Below, one piece after another: positions 17,651 to 26,561 of a DNA stretch of 64,000 nucleotides. The stretch lies in assembly GCA_028275925.1 (NCBI GenBank), contig JAPWTS010000001.1, forward strand, positions 1-64,000, given 5' to 3'. Under the pieces are notes generated by a model. It saw only the letters and a program-made list of their open reading frames with translations. It was not told the DNA's origin and made no database searches. The position numbers and the translations under genes are program-made. How positions within the stretch are numbered: position 1 is the stretch's first letter; each line of letters opens with the position of its first letter. Source of the stretch: Thermofilales archaeon (GTDB lineage Archaea > Thermoproteota > Thermoprotei > Thermofilales > Thermofilaceae).

Positions 17651-17679
17651 ACGTAGGGCCGCCTACCTCGCTCTCCCAC

Positions 17680-18633
17680 TTAAGCTTTTTGCGCGCGCCC
17701 TCCGGAAAGCTCAGCGAGCAGCTTCTCCGCCAGGAGTTCGCTGATGCGCTCCCCCGCCTCCCTCGTCTGCGCCCCTATGTGGGGGGTCGCTATGACGCGC
17801 GGGTGCCTAATCAGCTCCCACTCCCACTCTTCGCGCGGGGGCTCGTGGTAGTGCACGTCGACCGCCGCCCCCTCCAGCACGCCGCTGTTCAGCGCCTCGA
17901 GCAAGGCCCTACCTTCGACGATCCACGCTCTCGACGTGTTGACCAGGTACGAGCCCTTCGGCAGCAGCCGGATGTTGGCGGAGTTGATCAAGTGGTGCGT
18001 CTCAGCCGTGTAGGGGATGTGGAGGGTTACGAGCTCGCTCCTCCTAAGCAGCTCCTCGAGGCTGCTGGCGGCGTGGGCCCCGATCCTCGCGGCCTCCCTC
18101 TCCAGCAGCTGGCGGTTGCGGCGGTAGGCGATCACACGGGCTCCCAGGGCGACGAGCTTCTCCGCCACTAGCGTGCCTACGTTGCCGAGACCCACAACTC
18201 CCACCGTCATCCCCGCCAGCTCGCGGCCGACGAACACCTTCTTGTCCCAGCGGCCGGCCCTCAGGCTTTCAACCGCCTGAGGTATCGACCTCAGGAGGGA
18301 GAGCATCAACGCCAGAGTGAGCTCAGCCACGGCGTTGGCCACGGCTTCCGGAACGTTCACCACCTTGACGCCCCTCCTCGCCGCCGCTTCCACGTCTACG
18401 TTATCGAGACCCGCCCCAGCGCGCGCCACGACCTTAAGCCTGGGGGAAGCCTCTATCACTTCCGCGGTGACCTTCGTCGCGCTCCTGACGACGATCGCGT
18501 CGTAGCCCTTCGCGAGCTCTTTGAGCACCTCCGGCGGCGGGCTGTTCGCGAAATCGACCGCCAAACCCCTTTCTCTCAACAGCTCCACGAAACGCCCCGG
18601 TACGGGGTCGCAAACGAGCACGCGCGCGCTCAC
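17680..18633 (-). CDS. serA: D-2-hydroxyacid dehydrogenase, probably D-3-phosphoglycerate dehydrogenase
   Basis: It is an NAD-dependent enzyme, probably for the first step of serine synthesis. The 317 aa hold the Rossmann motif [16 protein letters not shown], the substrate Arg in [11 protein letters not shown], the catalytic Glu region YHEPP and the catalytic His in ATPHIGAQT. There is no C-terminal ACT domain, so it is the short form. The start is set at GTG 18633: a TATA-like GGATATTTC (about 18656-18664) lies ~25 bp upstream, and the 18 upstream codons in frame lack family character. Another 2-hydroxyacid substrate (glyoxylate, for example) cannot be excluded. Confidence 0.85.
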   Translation of the reverse strand: MSARVLVCDPVPGRFVELLRERGLAVDFANSPPPEVLKELAKGYDAIVVRSATKVTAEVIEASPRLKVVARAGAGLDNVDVEAAARRGVKVVNVPEAVANAVAELTLALMLSLLRSIPQAVESLRAGRWDKKVFVGRELAGMTVGVVGLGNVGTLVAEKLVALGARVIAYRRNRQLLEREAARIGAHAASSLEELLRRSELVTLHIPYTAETHHLINSANIRLLPKGSYLVNTSRAWIVEGRALLEALNSGVLEGAAVDVHYHEPPREEWEWELIRHPRVIATPHIGAQTREAGERISELLAEKLLAELSGGRAQKA

Positions 18634-18728
18634 GGTCTTACGCGCCCCACACCGCGAAATATCCGTTTCGGCTCGCGCGGCCCTCACGGCACCGGCTCCG
18701 CGCCGCCAAACCCGCGGCGAAGCGCGCG

Positions 18729-19514
18729 CTAAAGCTGAGGGAAGTAGGCGCGCACCTGGTTAACGAAGGATCCGTAGACCCCGCTGGCAACTACCCAGAT
18801 CACGGCGCACAGCGCGATCGCGCTCACGGCTATCGCAACGTAATCCCTTGCCCTCAGCGAGAGGTCAACGTAGGGTTCAACCTTTTTAGCGGCCCCAAAG
18901 CCCCTCGCCTCAAGCGCTTCAGCTACCATGATGCTTCTCCTGAGCTCGTACACTATCAGGGGGACGAGGAGGTACGTGTAGTTCCTCACCCTTTCTTTTA
19001 AGCCCCCTTTCTCGAGCTCAAACCCCCTGCTCTTCAGCGCGTCAGCGACCGTCTGCAGGTCCCTCGCGAGCGAGGGCACGAACCGCAGGGACATCGTGAA
19101 CATCATGCTGTACTCTCGCGGTACGCCGGACACCTCCAACGCGGCGGCGAGCTCGTCTGCCGTGGTTGTCAGGAAGAAGATGGAGAAGGCGGTCGTTAAG
19201 CAGAGGAAGCGGAGCGTCATCGCCGCGGCGACGAACAGCCTGTCCGCTGGGAGGGTTAAGAAGTTCAGCGCGAAAATGAGGAGCAGGAGGGTCGAGAGCC
19301 CTGCCAGCGAGCGCGCCCATTCTCGGAGCGACTTCGCGACAGCTAGCAGCGCCGCCTCCACAGCCAGCAAAGCGGATAGGCTGACGGCGTCGCTCAACGC
19401 CAGCGACGCGGCGCTCAACGCTACAAGCATGACGAACTTGGCTCGAGGGTCTAGCGCGTGCAGCGGGGTTCTCTTGCGCCTAAACCTGAAAATGTCTAGA
19501 ACCCGCGCGCTCAC
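18729..19514 (-). CDS. ecfT: ECF transporter transmembrane component (EcfT)
   Basis: It is the scaffold membrane protein of an energy-coupling factor ABC importer. The sequence (~261 aa) has about five membrane segments and two A-R-G-type coupling motifs, LKSRGFELEK and LEARGFGAAK, which dock on the ATPases. The start GTG 19514 overlaps the stop of the ATPase gene as GTGA. It forms the operon ecfA-ecfA-ecfT. No substrate-binding S component is encoded nearby, so the vitamin or metal carried is unknown. This suggests a group II system with S components elsewhere. Confidence 0.88.
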   Translation of the reverse strand: MSARVLDIFRFRRKRTPLHALDPRAKFVMLVALSAASLALSDAVSLSALLAVEAALLAVAKSLREWARSLAGLSTLLLLIFALNFLTLPADRLFVAAAMTLRFLCLTTAFSIFFLTTTADELAAALEVSGVPREYSMMFTMSLRFVPSLARDLQTVADALKSRGFELEKGGLKERVRNYTYLLVPLIVYELRRSIMVAEALEARGFGAAKKVEPYVDLSLRARDYVAIAVSAIALCAVIWVVASGVYGSFVNQVRAYFPQL

Positions 19515-20353
19515 GGTCCCACCCACCGGTGGTTCAAGAGATCCAAGAGCTCGAGGTAGAAGGAACCCGGCAGCAGAGGCTTGCTGGGCAGCTTCAGGCC
19601 TTCGGCCTCCAGTAGCGCGGCGGCGGCGGGGATTTGAGGCATCGTGAGACGGGCTCGCTTGAGGGCCTCGGCGTCCGTCAACACTTCGCCGGCCGGTCCT
19701 TCGCGTATGACACGCCCGTCCACCATGAGCGCCACCCTGTCGGCGACCTGGGCTGCGAACTCGACGTCATGCGTAACCACCACCACGCCCTTACCCTGCC
19801 TCTTCAGCCCGAATATCAGCCTCGAGATCTTCGACTTGTTGAAGAAGTCCTGCCCCGCTGTCGGCTCGTCCAACACCAGCACATCGGGGTTGTAGCTTAC
19901 GACCGCCGCTATCGCCAGCCTCTTCCTCTCGCCCACGCTCAAGCTGTAGGGGGACCTCCCCCTGTAGCGGTCCAGCTCGAATAGCTTGAGAACGCGCTCG
20001 CAGATCGCGCGCGCCTCGTCGGGAGGGTAGCCCATGTTCCTGAGCGTGAAGAGGATCTCGCCTTCAACGCTCTCCGCGAAAAGCTGGTGATCCGGGTTCT
20101 GGAAAATCACGCCCACGCGCCTAGCGAGTTGGGCCACGCTCGCCTCGCGCGTGTCAACGCCGAAGACCAGCACCCTTCCGCGCTCCGGCTTCAGCAAGCC
20201 CACGAAGTGCTTGATGAGGGTAGTCTTGCCGGCCCCGTTCTCGCCCATGATAGCTAGGACCTCTCCAGTCCTTACGGTCAGCGTAACTCCCTTGAGCACG
20301 GGCAAGCCTTCGTAGGAGAAATAAACGTCCTCTACGAGTATCGCGTCGCCCAC
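19511..20353 (-). CDS. ecfA: ECF transporter ATP-binding protein (second EcfA)
   Basis: This is one of two ABC ATPases of the ECF importer. The 280 aa have Walker A GENGAGKTTLIKHF (~35-48), the Q-loop VIFQNPDHQLF, signature SLSVGERKRLAIAA, Walker B VLVLDEPTAGQD and the switch His in VVVTHDVEF. LSVGE replaces LSGGQ, so the signature is degenerate, as often seen in one member of an EcfA pair. Its GTG start lies 22 bases inside the upstream ATPase gene. Confidence 0.92.
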   Translation of the reverse strand: MGDAILVEDVYFSYEGLPVLKGVTLTVRTGEVLAIMGENGAGKTTLIKHFVGLLKPERGRVLVFGVDTREASVAQLARRVGVIFQNPDHQLFAESVEGEILFTLRNMGYPPDEARAICERVLKLFELDRYRGRSPYSLSVGERKRLAIAAVVSYNPDVLVLDEPTAGQDFFNKSKISRLIFGLKRQGKGVVVVTHDVEFAAQVADRVALMVDGRVIREGPAGEVLTDAEALKRARLTMPQIPAAAALLEAEGLKLPSKPLLPGSFYLELLDLLNHRWVGP

Positions 20354-21177
20354 CTCCCGATCACCGCCCTCGCGAGCTCCTCCGAAGTGAGGGGGATGCT
20401 ACCTTCGGCGAGCCCCCTGCGCTTCAGCAGCAGGTGCGTCACCACGACCGGCGGGTACCCCACGATGCTTCCGGTTCTTAGGAGCACGTCGCGCGGCGCG
20501 CCGTCGGCTACGATCCTCCCGTCGAGCATTACGACCATGCGAGTGGCGAACTTCAGCGCCAGCTCTAGCCGGTGCTCGACGACCAGCGCTAGCACCCCTT
20601 TCTCGCTCGTCAGCCGCTTTACGAGCGATAGGATCTCGAGCGCGCTGAGGGGGTCTAGGTTCGCTGTGGGCTCGTCGAGGGCTAGGATTTCCGGCTCCAG
20701 CGCCATCACCGATGCGATAGCGACCTTCTGCTGCTGCCCGCCGCTCAGCTCGTAGGGCGCCCTATCCTTGATGCTCTCGAGGTTGAACTCCTTGAGCACC
20801 TCCCTCACCCTCCTCCTCACTTCAGCCCGCGGTAATCCCAAGTTCTCCAACCCGAAGGCTATCTCCCTCTCCACGCTCGAGAGAAACAACTGGTTCTCGG
20901 GGTCCTGGAACACCATGCCAACGTGCCTAGCTAAAACGTGCGTCGGTGTGCTCCTTACGTCCAAGCCGGCGACCCGCGCTTCGCCCTCGAAATCCCCCTC
21001 GTAGAAGTGGGGCACCAGCCCGTTCAGCACGCGGAGCAGCGTGCTCTTGCCGCAGCCCGAGGGGCCCACCAGCAGCACGAACTCCCCTCGTTCAGCTGAT
21101 AGCGATGCGCCGTCCAGCGCGTAGCGGTCGCTGCCCGCGTACCTAAAGCGGACGCCCTTCAACTCCACCAGCGCCAC
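20332..21177 (-). CDS. ecfA: ECF transporter ATP-binding protein (first EcfA)
   Basis: It is the first gene of the ECF operon. Walker A GPSGCGKSTLLRVLNG, VFQDPENQLF, signature YELSGGQQQKVAIA, Walker B ILALDEPTANLDP and the His of LVVEHRLEL are all intact. The start GTG 21177 is chosen because a TATA-like GTTTAAAAG (about 21206-21214) lies ~30 bp upstream. The in-frame ATG at 21231 would lie upstream of that promoter and adds a tail without family character. Confidence 0.92.
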   Translation of the reverse strand: MALVELKGVRFRYAGSDRYALDGASLSAERGEFVLLVGPSGCGKSTLLRVLNGLVPHFYEGDFEGEARVAGLDVRSTPTHVLARHVGMVFQDPENQLFLSSVEREIAFGLENLGLPRAEVRRRVREVLKEFNLESIKDRAPYELSGGQQQKVAIASVMALEPEILALDEPTANLDPLSALEILSLVKRLTSEKGVLALVVEHRLELALKFATRMVVMLDGRIVADGAPRDVLLRTGSIVGYPPVVVTHLLLKRRGLAEGSIPLTSEELARAVIGRWATRYS

Positions 21178-21231
21178 TCGGCAGCACCCGGAACCCCCAG
21201 CTACACCACTTTTAAACGTGAAGCTGCTCAT

Positions 21232-22449
21232 CTAGCGCCCCGCCACTATTTTCACCACCATCCGATGCGTAAGAGGGGTTTCCGCGCCTAAGCGCTTCCG
21301 GCTTCTTACGTCTACGGCCGCTATGAACTTCTCGCCGAGCTCGCTGTGGATAGCGTACGCCAAGTCGCGCACGGTGGATCCCTCCCTCATCAGGTACACG
21401 TCGGGGAGCACCCTACCCTCGCTGTCCGACAGCTTCTGCTCGTCCGCCACAGGGAAAACCGCGACGTACCTCAGGACGCCGAACACGGCCGCGTTGAGCA
21501 CCTCTTGAACGCCCGTGCTGCCGTAAACCTTCAGAACCCTTTTCCTGATGTACTCGAGCGCTTCAACCTGCTTCTCCGTGAGCTTCCCGGCAACTTCGAA
21601 GTCCCGATCGCCCGGCAGGTACTTTATCAGACCAGCGGCCGCCGCCCTTCTTAAGGCGAGCTCGGCCTCGGCCGACGTCGGTATGACTACGTAGCGACCC
21701 TTGAGAGCTTCCCTCATCCTGTCGATGTTCGGCTTAGCGGTCGGCAGATCCGCCTTGTTGGCCGCCACTACCATGGGCTTCGCTCTAGCCCTCAACTCTC
21801 GGACGAAGAGCAGGAGATCCTCGCTGGACCAGGATGTCGGCCGCTTCCCCTGCAGACCGGCCGCTTCGATAGCGTCCCGCACGGCGCCGCGGGATACCTC
21901 AAGCCCGCTCAACCTCTTGTACAACTCCTCGTCGATCTTCGAGCCGGTGGCCTCCACCGTCATCGCGAAACGCTTCCAATCCTTCTCGAGCATCCCGTAG
22001 ATCCACATGTCGAGCTCCCTTTCTAGAAAAGCCACGTCCTCTAGCGGATCGTGAGATCCCGGCTCCACAGGTCTCCCCTCGCTGTCAGTGCTCCCCGACG
22101 CGTCGACAACGTGGATGAGCGCGTCCGCCCGCCTGAGGTGATCCAGGAACCGGTTGCCTAATCCCCTCCCCTGCCACGCGTCAGGCACCAGGCCGGCTAC
22201 GTCGATGAGCTCGACCGGCGCGAACCGCCACCCATCAATGCACAGAGAGTTCACGGGGTTGTCCTTCACACCAAACTCCTTGCACACGCACTCGAACCTG
22301 ACGTAACCCACACCCACGTTAGGCTCTATCGTCGTGAAAGGGTAGGGGGCTATCTTGACGTTCTGGAGCGTCGCCGCAGCGAAGAAGGTGCTCTTCCCCG
22401 TGTTGGGTTTTCCCACGATACCGAGCTGGACGCCGGAGAGGCTCGGCAT
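21232..22449 (-). CDS. OBG/YchF-type GTPase with C-terminal TGS domain (Ygr210-like)
   Basis: This is a TRAFAC-class GTPase of the archaeal/eukaryotic YchF-Ygr210 branch, probably ribosome-associated. The 405 aa have G1 GIVGKPNTGKSTFF (9-22), G2 region YPFTTIEPNVG, G3 DVAGLVPDA, G4 NKAD (~228) and a C-terminal TGS-type domain (~320-405) with VYLMREGSTVRDLAYAIHSE. It is divergent from the flavoprotein gene at 22504. Confidence 0.93.
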   Translation of the reverse strand: MPSLSGVQLGIVGKPNTGKSTFFAAATLQNVKIAPYPFTTIEPNVGVGYVRFECVCKEFGVKDNPVNSLCIDGWRFAPVELIDVAGLVPDAWQGRGLGNRFLDHLRRADALIHVVDASGSTDSEGRPVEPGSHDPLEDVAFLERELDMWIYGMLEKDWKRFAMTVEATGSKIDEELYKRLSGLEVSRGAVRDAIEAAGLQGKRPTSWSSEDLLLFVRELRARAKPMVVAANKADLPTAKPNIDRMREALKGRYVVIPTSAEAELALRRAAAAGLIKYLPGDRDFEVAGKLTEKQVEALEYIRKRVLKVYGSTGVQEVLNAAVFGVLRYVAVFPVADEQKLSDSEGRVLPDVYLMREGSTVRDLAYAIHSELGEKFIAAVDVRSRKRLGAETPLTHRMVVKIVAGR

Positions 22450-22503
22450 ACCTCCAGTTCCCGACCGTGGAACGGATTTATACTTTCGTGCGAGCTGAGC
22501 CGC

Positions 22504-23778
22504 GTGGTGCTAGTAATAGTAGGCGGCGACTTGGGGGCCTGCTACGCCGCTCACGAGTACCGGAAGCTCGTGCGGCGGGAAGAGGTGATCCTGGTGACCG
22601 ACAGCGCCTACGTCGGTTACGCGCGCACGCTGCTCCCTTACTACGCGGCTGGCCTGGTGAAGAGCCCGGTCTTACTTAGCGAAGAATTGCTATCGGTAGC
22701 AGACCTGGTTAAAGTGGTCCAAGCTAGCTCTTTCGAGCTAACAGAAAGCGGAGAAGCGAAGATCGGGGGAAAGTACTACGCTAACCCCCGCCTGCTCTTT
22801 TCGCTCTGGCCGGCGCTGCGCGAACAGGGAGCGATCGACTTGCTGACCCCGGAGGACGCCGAACTGCTGCGCGAGAGAGTGGACGAAGGCCGAAGCGTCA
22901 CCGTAGCCGGCGGCTGCGCAGCGCTTCCGGTGGTAGACGCCATGCTGCGAGCCGGAGTGAAGGTGCAGCTCGTCTGGAGCTGCGAAAGCTTCGACGACGA
23001 CATCGCTCGCCTAATGCTTCAGGACCTGGAGAGGTTGGGCGTCAAAACGGTACCTGAAATCCCGCGCCCCGAGCGGGGCGAGGTGGTCGTCAACTACGGG
23101 TGGGGGCGCGCGCTCGGCCCCCCGCAGCTGGGGCTGGGGGGCGCTGGGGTCAGGGTCGACCGCAACTGCAAGGTCCTCGGGTGCGCGCGCGACGTGTACG
23201 CGCTGGGGCTCGCGACCGAGGTTGTGGAGCCTGAGGGGCTGGCGCACCGCGTGGGGAGCGAGGAGGAGGTTATCCTGCAGGCGCTCAACTTCGCTTCCTC
23301 GGCTGTGGACGCCAGCACGCCGGCTGTGAGGAGGTACGCTGTCGCTAGGGTCGGCGAGAGAGTGTACGCCTCGCTGGGCCTCACCCAGAGGGAGGCGGAG
23401 GGGTTGGGCATCGACTGCTCCGCCACGAGAGTTAGAGGGTGGGGGGTGTACAGGGACATTGTAGTGAAAGCCGTCGCGTCGAGGGAGGGGGCGCTGCTGG
23501 GAGTTCAGGTGGTAGCCCGCGCCGAGCTCTCCCCGGTAATCGGGTTGCTGTACTTCGCTGTCGCGGCGAGGGCCAACCTCAGCGAAATCTCGAGGGTTTT
23601 GAGCCCGCTCAACCCCTCAGAGCCTTCGCTGGGAGACCCCTTCGGCAAAGCCTTCAAAGCGCTCTACAGGAAAGCGGCGCTGAGACCAGAAGCTAAGCGG
23701 GCTCAACGCGCGCCCTTGCACCCCAACGACCGCGCGCTAACGCCTAAATGGCCCTGCCGCGGAGGTGTAGCGGTATGA
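22504..23778 (+). CDS. Pyridine nucleotide-disulphide oxidoreductase-like flavoprotein
   Basis: The 424-aa protein has a two-dinucleotide-domain fold. An FAD-type strand VLVIVGGDLGACYAAHEYRK opens it, and a second nucleotide-binding strand SVTVAGGCAALPVVDAMLRA lies near 135. The first glycine motif GGDLGA departs from the usual GxGxxG. No redox-active CxxxxC pair was seen, so it resembles the NADH-oxidase/CoA-disulphide branch only in part. The last ~40 residues are basic and unlike the family. A TATA-like GATTTATAC (about 22473-22481) predicts a leaderless GTG start. The stop overlaps the next ATG. Confidence 0.7.
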   Translation: MVLVIVGGDLGACYAAHEYRKLVRREEVILVTDSAYVGYARTLLPYYAAGLVKSPVLLSEELLSVADLVKVVQASSFELTESGEAKIGGKYYANPRLLFSLWPALREQGAIDLLTPEDAELLRERVDEGRSVTVAGGCAALPVVDAMLRAGVKVQLVWSCESFDDDIARLMLQDLERLGVKTVPEIPRPERGEVVVNYGWGRALGPPQLGLGGAGVRVDRNCKVLGCARDVYALGLATEVVEPEGLAHRVGSEEEVILQALNFASSAVDASTPAVRRYAVARVGERVYASLGLTQREAEGLGIDCSATRVRGWGVYRDIVVKAVASREGALLGVQVVARAELSPVIGLLYFAVAARANLSEISRVLSPLNPSEPSLGDPFGKAFKALYRKAALRPEAKRAQRAPLHPNDRALTPKWPCRGGVAV

Positions 23779-24479
23779 TAGCCGCGCTCAGCGACGTGCA
23801 CGGCCCCCGCTACATCGGGTACCTCCGAGCCTCGCTGGAGACGCTGAAAAGCGCTAAGCTACTGCTGCTGGCTGGCGATATAGTCGACAAAGGAGAGCCC
23901 GAGCACGTTAAGCTGGTCATGAAAACCGTTCGCGAAGCCTACGCTGGCGCGGTGATCGCTGTTTTCGGCAACGAGGAGTACGATGAAAGGAAAGAGCAGA
24001 TTAAGGGAGCGGATGAGAGCGTTCTCTGGCTGGACGACGAGTACACGACGGTGGAGGTCGACGGTCTCGACGTGGCGATCGTGGGGACGAGAGGGGTCCT
24101 CGACAAGCCCACGCGCTGGCAGGAACGCCACATCCCCGGTATCAGGGAACTGTACTCGAAGAGGCTGGAAAAGCTCGGCGAACTGCTGAACCGCGCGGCC
24201 GAAAGCTCCGATAGGGTCATCCTGGTAACCCACTACGCCCCTATCGGCCCAACGCTCGAGGGGGAGGACCCGAAGATATGGAGCCAGATGGGTTCTAGGC
24301 TGCTTACGCAATTAATCCTCAGGAAACGCGTCGATGTAGTGGTGCACGGCCACGCTCACAACAGCTTAAGGGTTCGAGCCCAGCTTGGGGCGGCTAAAGT
24401 GTACAACGTCGCCCTTCCGGCCGTTCGAGCCGTTACTCAAGTGGTTATTACCAAAGCTGGTTTAGATGCGTTTTTGTAA
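23775..24479 (+). CDS. Calcineurin-like metallophosphoesterase
   Basis: The 234-aa protein shows the metal-site motifs SDVHGPRY, LAGDIVDKGE, FGNEEYDE, VTHYAPIG and VVHGHAHN, in that order. The GD-x-D and GH-x-H signatures are intact. The start is the ATG at 23775, which overlaps the upstream stop as ATGA and has GGAGGTG at 23761-23767, so translation is probably coupled to the flavoprotein. It may act on nucleotides, nucleic acids or phosphoproteins; the substrate is unknown. Confidence 0.88.
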   Translation: MIAALSDVHGPRYIGYLRASLETLKSAKLLLLAGDIVDKGEPEHVKLVMKTVREAYAGAVIAVFGNEEYDERKEQIKGADESVLWLDDEYTTVEVDGLDVAIVGTRGVLDKPTRWQERHIPGIRELYSKRLEKLGELLNRAAESSDRVILVTHYAPIGPTLEGEDPKIWSQMGSRLLTQLILRKRVDVVVHGHAHNSLRVRAQLGAAKVYNVALPAVRAVTQVVITKAGLDAFL

Positions 24480-24483
24480 TTCA

Positions 24484-24873
24484 TTAACTAATACTCGCTT
24501 TTATTTCTCCTAAACACTCTTCTTTCTTTTTCTTAGACTTTTTCTTGATATAGTATTTTTCAATAAAATCCTTTGGTAAAAATTCCTGCTCAACAACGTC
24601 CACTATCGGTATTACTATGAATTTACTATCGTTAACGTAGCTTTCGCTAACTTGCACTTCGCCTGTGAACGTGTTGAAGAGGAAGTATTTTCCCTTAAAA
24701 GCCTCCTCCGCCTCGTAGTAGTAAATCGCCAAGGAGTCGTACGCTGGAAACGGTATGTAAAAAATGCTTTTAGAATCCGTATTCAAGCGGTGCACCAGCA
24801 GGACCTGTGTCGCCACCGCTACGTTCACGAGGTCTGTTACGCTCTTGACTTTAACCATGTACGGTTTGGACAC
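24484..24873 (-). CDS. Unknown protein from an AT-rich gene
   Basis: No family is recognised. The protein (~129 aa) is beta-rich with many aromatic residues (FYIPFPAYDSLAIYYYEAEE) and ends in a Lys-rich tail (YYIKKKSKKKKEECLGE). The gene is markedly AT-rich against its GC-rich surroundings. A TATA-like CCTTATAGG (about 24908-24916) favours the GTG at 24873 or the ATG at 24858; the in-frame ATG at 24909 would overlap that box. It is convergent with the phosphoesterase gene, 4 bp apart. Confidence 0.6.
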   Translation of the reverse strand: MSKPYMVKVKSVTDLVNVAVATQVLLVHRLNTDSKSIFYIPFPAYDSLAIYYYEAEEAFKGKYFLFNTFTGEVQVSESYVNDSKFIVIPIVDVVEQEFLPKDFIEKYYIKKKSKKKKEECLGEIKASIS

Positions 24874-24952
24874 CCTCGATCCCTTCGCCTGAGAGTTGGA
24901 AAGGCGCACCTATAAGGTTAGCGATGCGGAAAAAGCTTCGATGCGGCGATGG

Positions 24953-25055
24953 CGCCGGGGCCGGGATTCGAACCCGGGCGCCCCGAGAGGGGCAGCGGAT
25001 CTCCATTGCGGCCCTCGCGGGCGTCCGCCGCCTTAGTCCGCTCGGCCACCCCGGC
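24953..25055 (-). tRNA. tRNA-Ser(GGA) with a 17-nt intron
   Basis: Acceptor GCCGGGG pairs with CCCCGGC, followed by discriminator G and an encoded CCA (24950-24952). A long variable arm (CCCC-TCTC-GGGG) and T-arm GGTTCGAATCC mark a serine tRNA. The anticodon stem GCGGA/TCCGC encloses loop CTGGAGA only if 17 nt are removed just before U33. The intron is therefore at a non-canonical position (31/32 or 32/33), and the spliced tRNA is 86 nt. A TATA-like CTTTTATAGG (about 25080-25089) lies upstream. Confidence 0.92.
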
Positions 25056-25114
25056 TTGCTTTAGCTGTTCGAGGACTACCTATAAAAGTTGCGCAGCTTA
25101 AGCTGTCGCGCGCT

Positions 25115-26104
25115 TCAGGGGGTCTGCTTCCTTCGCGCTCCGCGCCAGAGGCTGGGGTAGACGCCGGGCTTCATGAGAACAGCCTCCGGTTGCACCGCAA
25201 CGCCTTTTTTAGCGCTGACCATCTGCTCGCTCCTCATGAGCGCTCTCCCTATCGCGACGAGCTCGTCCTTTTTCGTGAAGATCGCGACGGCATCCCCCAC
25301 CTTTATGCCCGCGTCAACCCTCAGTATGCCGGGGACCGCCAGCGCCGCCCCACGCGCTATCGCGTCGACCGCGCTATCGCGCACAACGACGCGGGGTAGG
25401 TGCTCGACAGCCCGCTCGACCGGTATAACGACCCGCCTCAGGAGGCTCTCGTCCCCATCCTCCCTCCAGAAGGCGAAAGCGTCAACGACGTCCTGCAAGG
25501 TCACCGCCGTGTCCTCCCTCAAGCTGCCGCTCCTGACCCTCCTCAACTCCTGCATATGGGCGCCGACCCCTAGAATCACCCCCACGTCGTGACAGAACTT
25601 CCTCACGTAAGTGCCGGCTTCGCACCACATCCAGAAAAGCACGTCTCTCCCGGAAATCTCCAGTACCTTCACGTCGTATATCCTCCTAACTCTCAGCTCG
25701 CGCTTAACCGCAGAGCGGAGAGGGGGCCTCTGGTAAACCGGGCCCTTGAATAAGCCGACCACCCTCCTCACCTCTTCCTCCGGCACATCGCCGTGAAGCC
25801 GCATAACCCCGACGTACTCCTTATCCTCTGTCAGGAGATAGGGCAGCACCTTCACAGCCCGGTTGAGCAGTATGGGCAAAACCCCCGTGACTTTAGGGTC
25901 CAGCGTCCCACCGTGCGCGACCCTCTCTAGACCGGTTAACCGCTTTATCCACGCGACCACCTCGTGGCTCGAAGGCCCCGCCGGCTTGTCCAAGTTTATG
26001 ACTCCGTACTCCAGCAGCTCCTCCGCTGTTCGCTCCTCCGGCCTCTTGCCGTAGTTGGAGGGGGGTTCGTCGTCCCTGACGAGAACCTCTCTGGCACGCG
26101 ACAC
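25115..26104 (-). CDS. cbf5: tRNA/rRNA pseudouridine synthase Cbf5
   Basis: Cbf5 is the catalytic subunit of the archaeal H/ACA guide RNP, working with Nop10 (encoded at 51.8 kb), Gar1 and L7Ae. The 329 aa have INLDKPAGPSSHEVVAWIKR, the catalytic Asp in HGGTLDPKVTGVLP (~83-96) and a C-terminal PUA domain (~245-320, with VDAGIKVGDAVAIFTKKDEL). It lies downstream of eL14 on the same strand, the usual archaeal pairing, and next to tRNA-Ser. Confidence 0.96.
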   Translation of the reverse strand: MSRAREVLVRDDEPPSNYGKRPEERTAEELLEYGVINLDKPAGPSSHEVVAWIKRLTGLERVAHGGTLDPKVTGVLPILLNRAVKVLPYLLTEDKEYVGVMRLHGDVPEEEVRRVVGLFKGPVYQRPPLRSAVKRELRVRRIYDVKVLEISGRDVLFWMWCEAGTYVRKFCHDVGVILGVGAHMQELRRVRSGSLREDTAVTLQDVVDAFAFWREDGDESLLRRVVIPVERAVEHLPRVVVRDSAVDAIARGAALAVPGILRVDAGIKVGDAVAIFTKKDELVAIGRALMRSEQMVSAKKGVAVQPEAVLMKPGVYPSLWRGARRKQTP

Positions 26105-26160
26105 GCCAGCACCCGTCCTCGTCGGCTAGAAGGATAGGATAACTCTTTCGCGGCGCGCGC

Positions 26161-26451
26161 TCACGCCTGGAGTAGAGGCTTGAGGGGCTTGCGCATCTCC
26201 TCCAGCAGGCCAGCCTGCTCCAATGCTTTAAGCACCTCCTCGTCGCTAGCCCCCTTCGGTATATCGACCTTGTGCGGCAGGGGCTCCAGGTGCTTCACGT
26301 TCGCGCGCCTCCTCTTCACGCCCGTAAGAGCTTTCGGCCCCGTGACGACCACGAAGTTGTCGTCCACTATGTCGACGACCACACACTTCCTCCCGGCTTC
26401 GCGCCCAGCGATTTTGACGCAAACCCTCCCCACGTCGAAGACCCTGGGCAT
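26161..26451 (-). CDS. rpl14e: Large ribosomal subunit protein eL14
   Basis: The family pattern [20 protein letters not shown], then [15 protein letters not shown] and [19 protein letters not shown], is complete. The ATG at 26451 (96 aa) is chosen over an upstream in-frame start at 26493, because a TATA-like CTTTATAAG (about 26478-26486) lies ~30 bp before it. It is cotranscribed in all likelihood with cbf5, 56 bp downstream, and divergent from pcm. Confidence 0.93.
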   Translation of the reverse strand: MPRVFDVGRVCVKIAGREAGRKCVVVDIVDDNFVVVTGPKALTGVKRRRANVKHLEPLPHKVDIPKGASDEEVLKALEQAGLLEEMRKPLKPLLQA

Positions 26452-26561
26452 AGATGGTCGCCGCCCCTTCGCGGGGGCCCTTATAAAGCGCACGCGCCAA
26501 CCACCGGCGAACAGTGTGCGAAAGCGCTTTTTAGGCGAGGGAGCCCTCGAGCCGTGGGATC

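Noticed and set aside
24360-24385. GGGTTCGAGCCC resembling a T-arm inside the phosphoesterase gene
   Set aside because: It lies in a conserved coding region with no tRNA fold around it.
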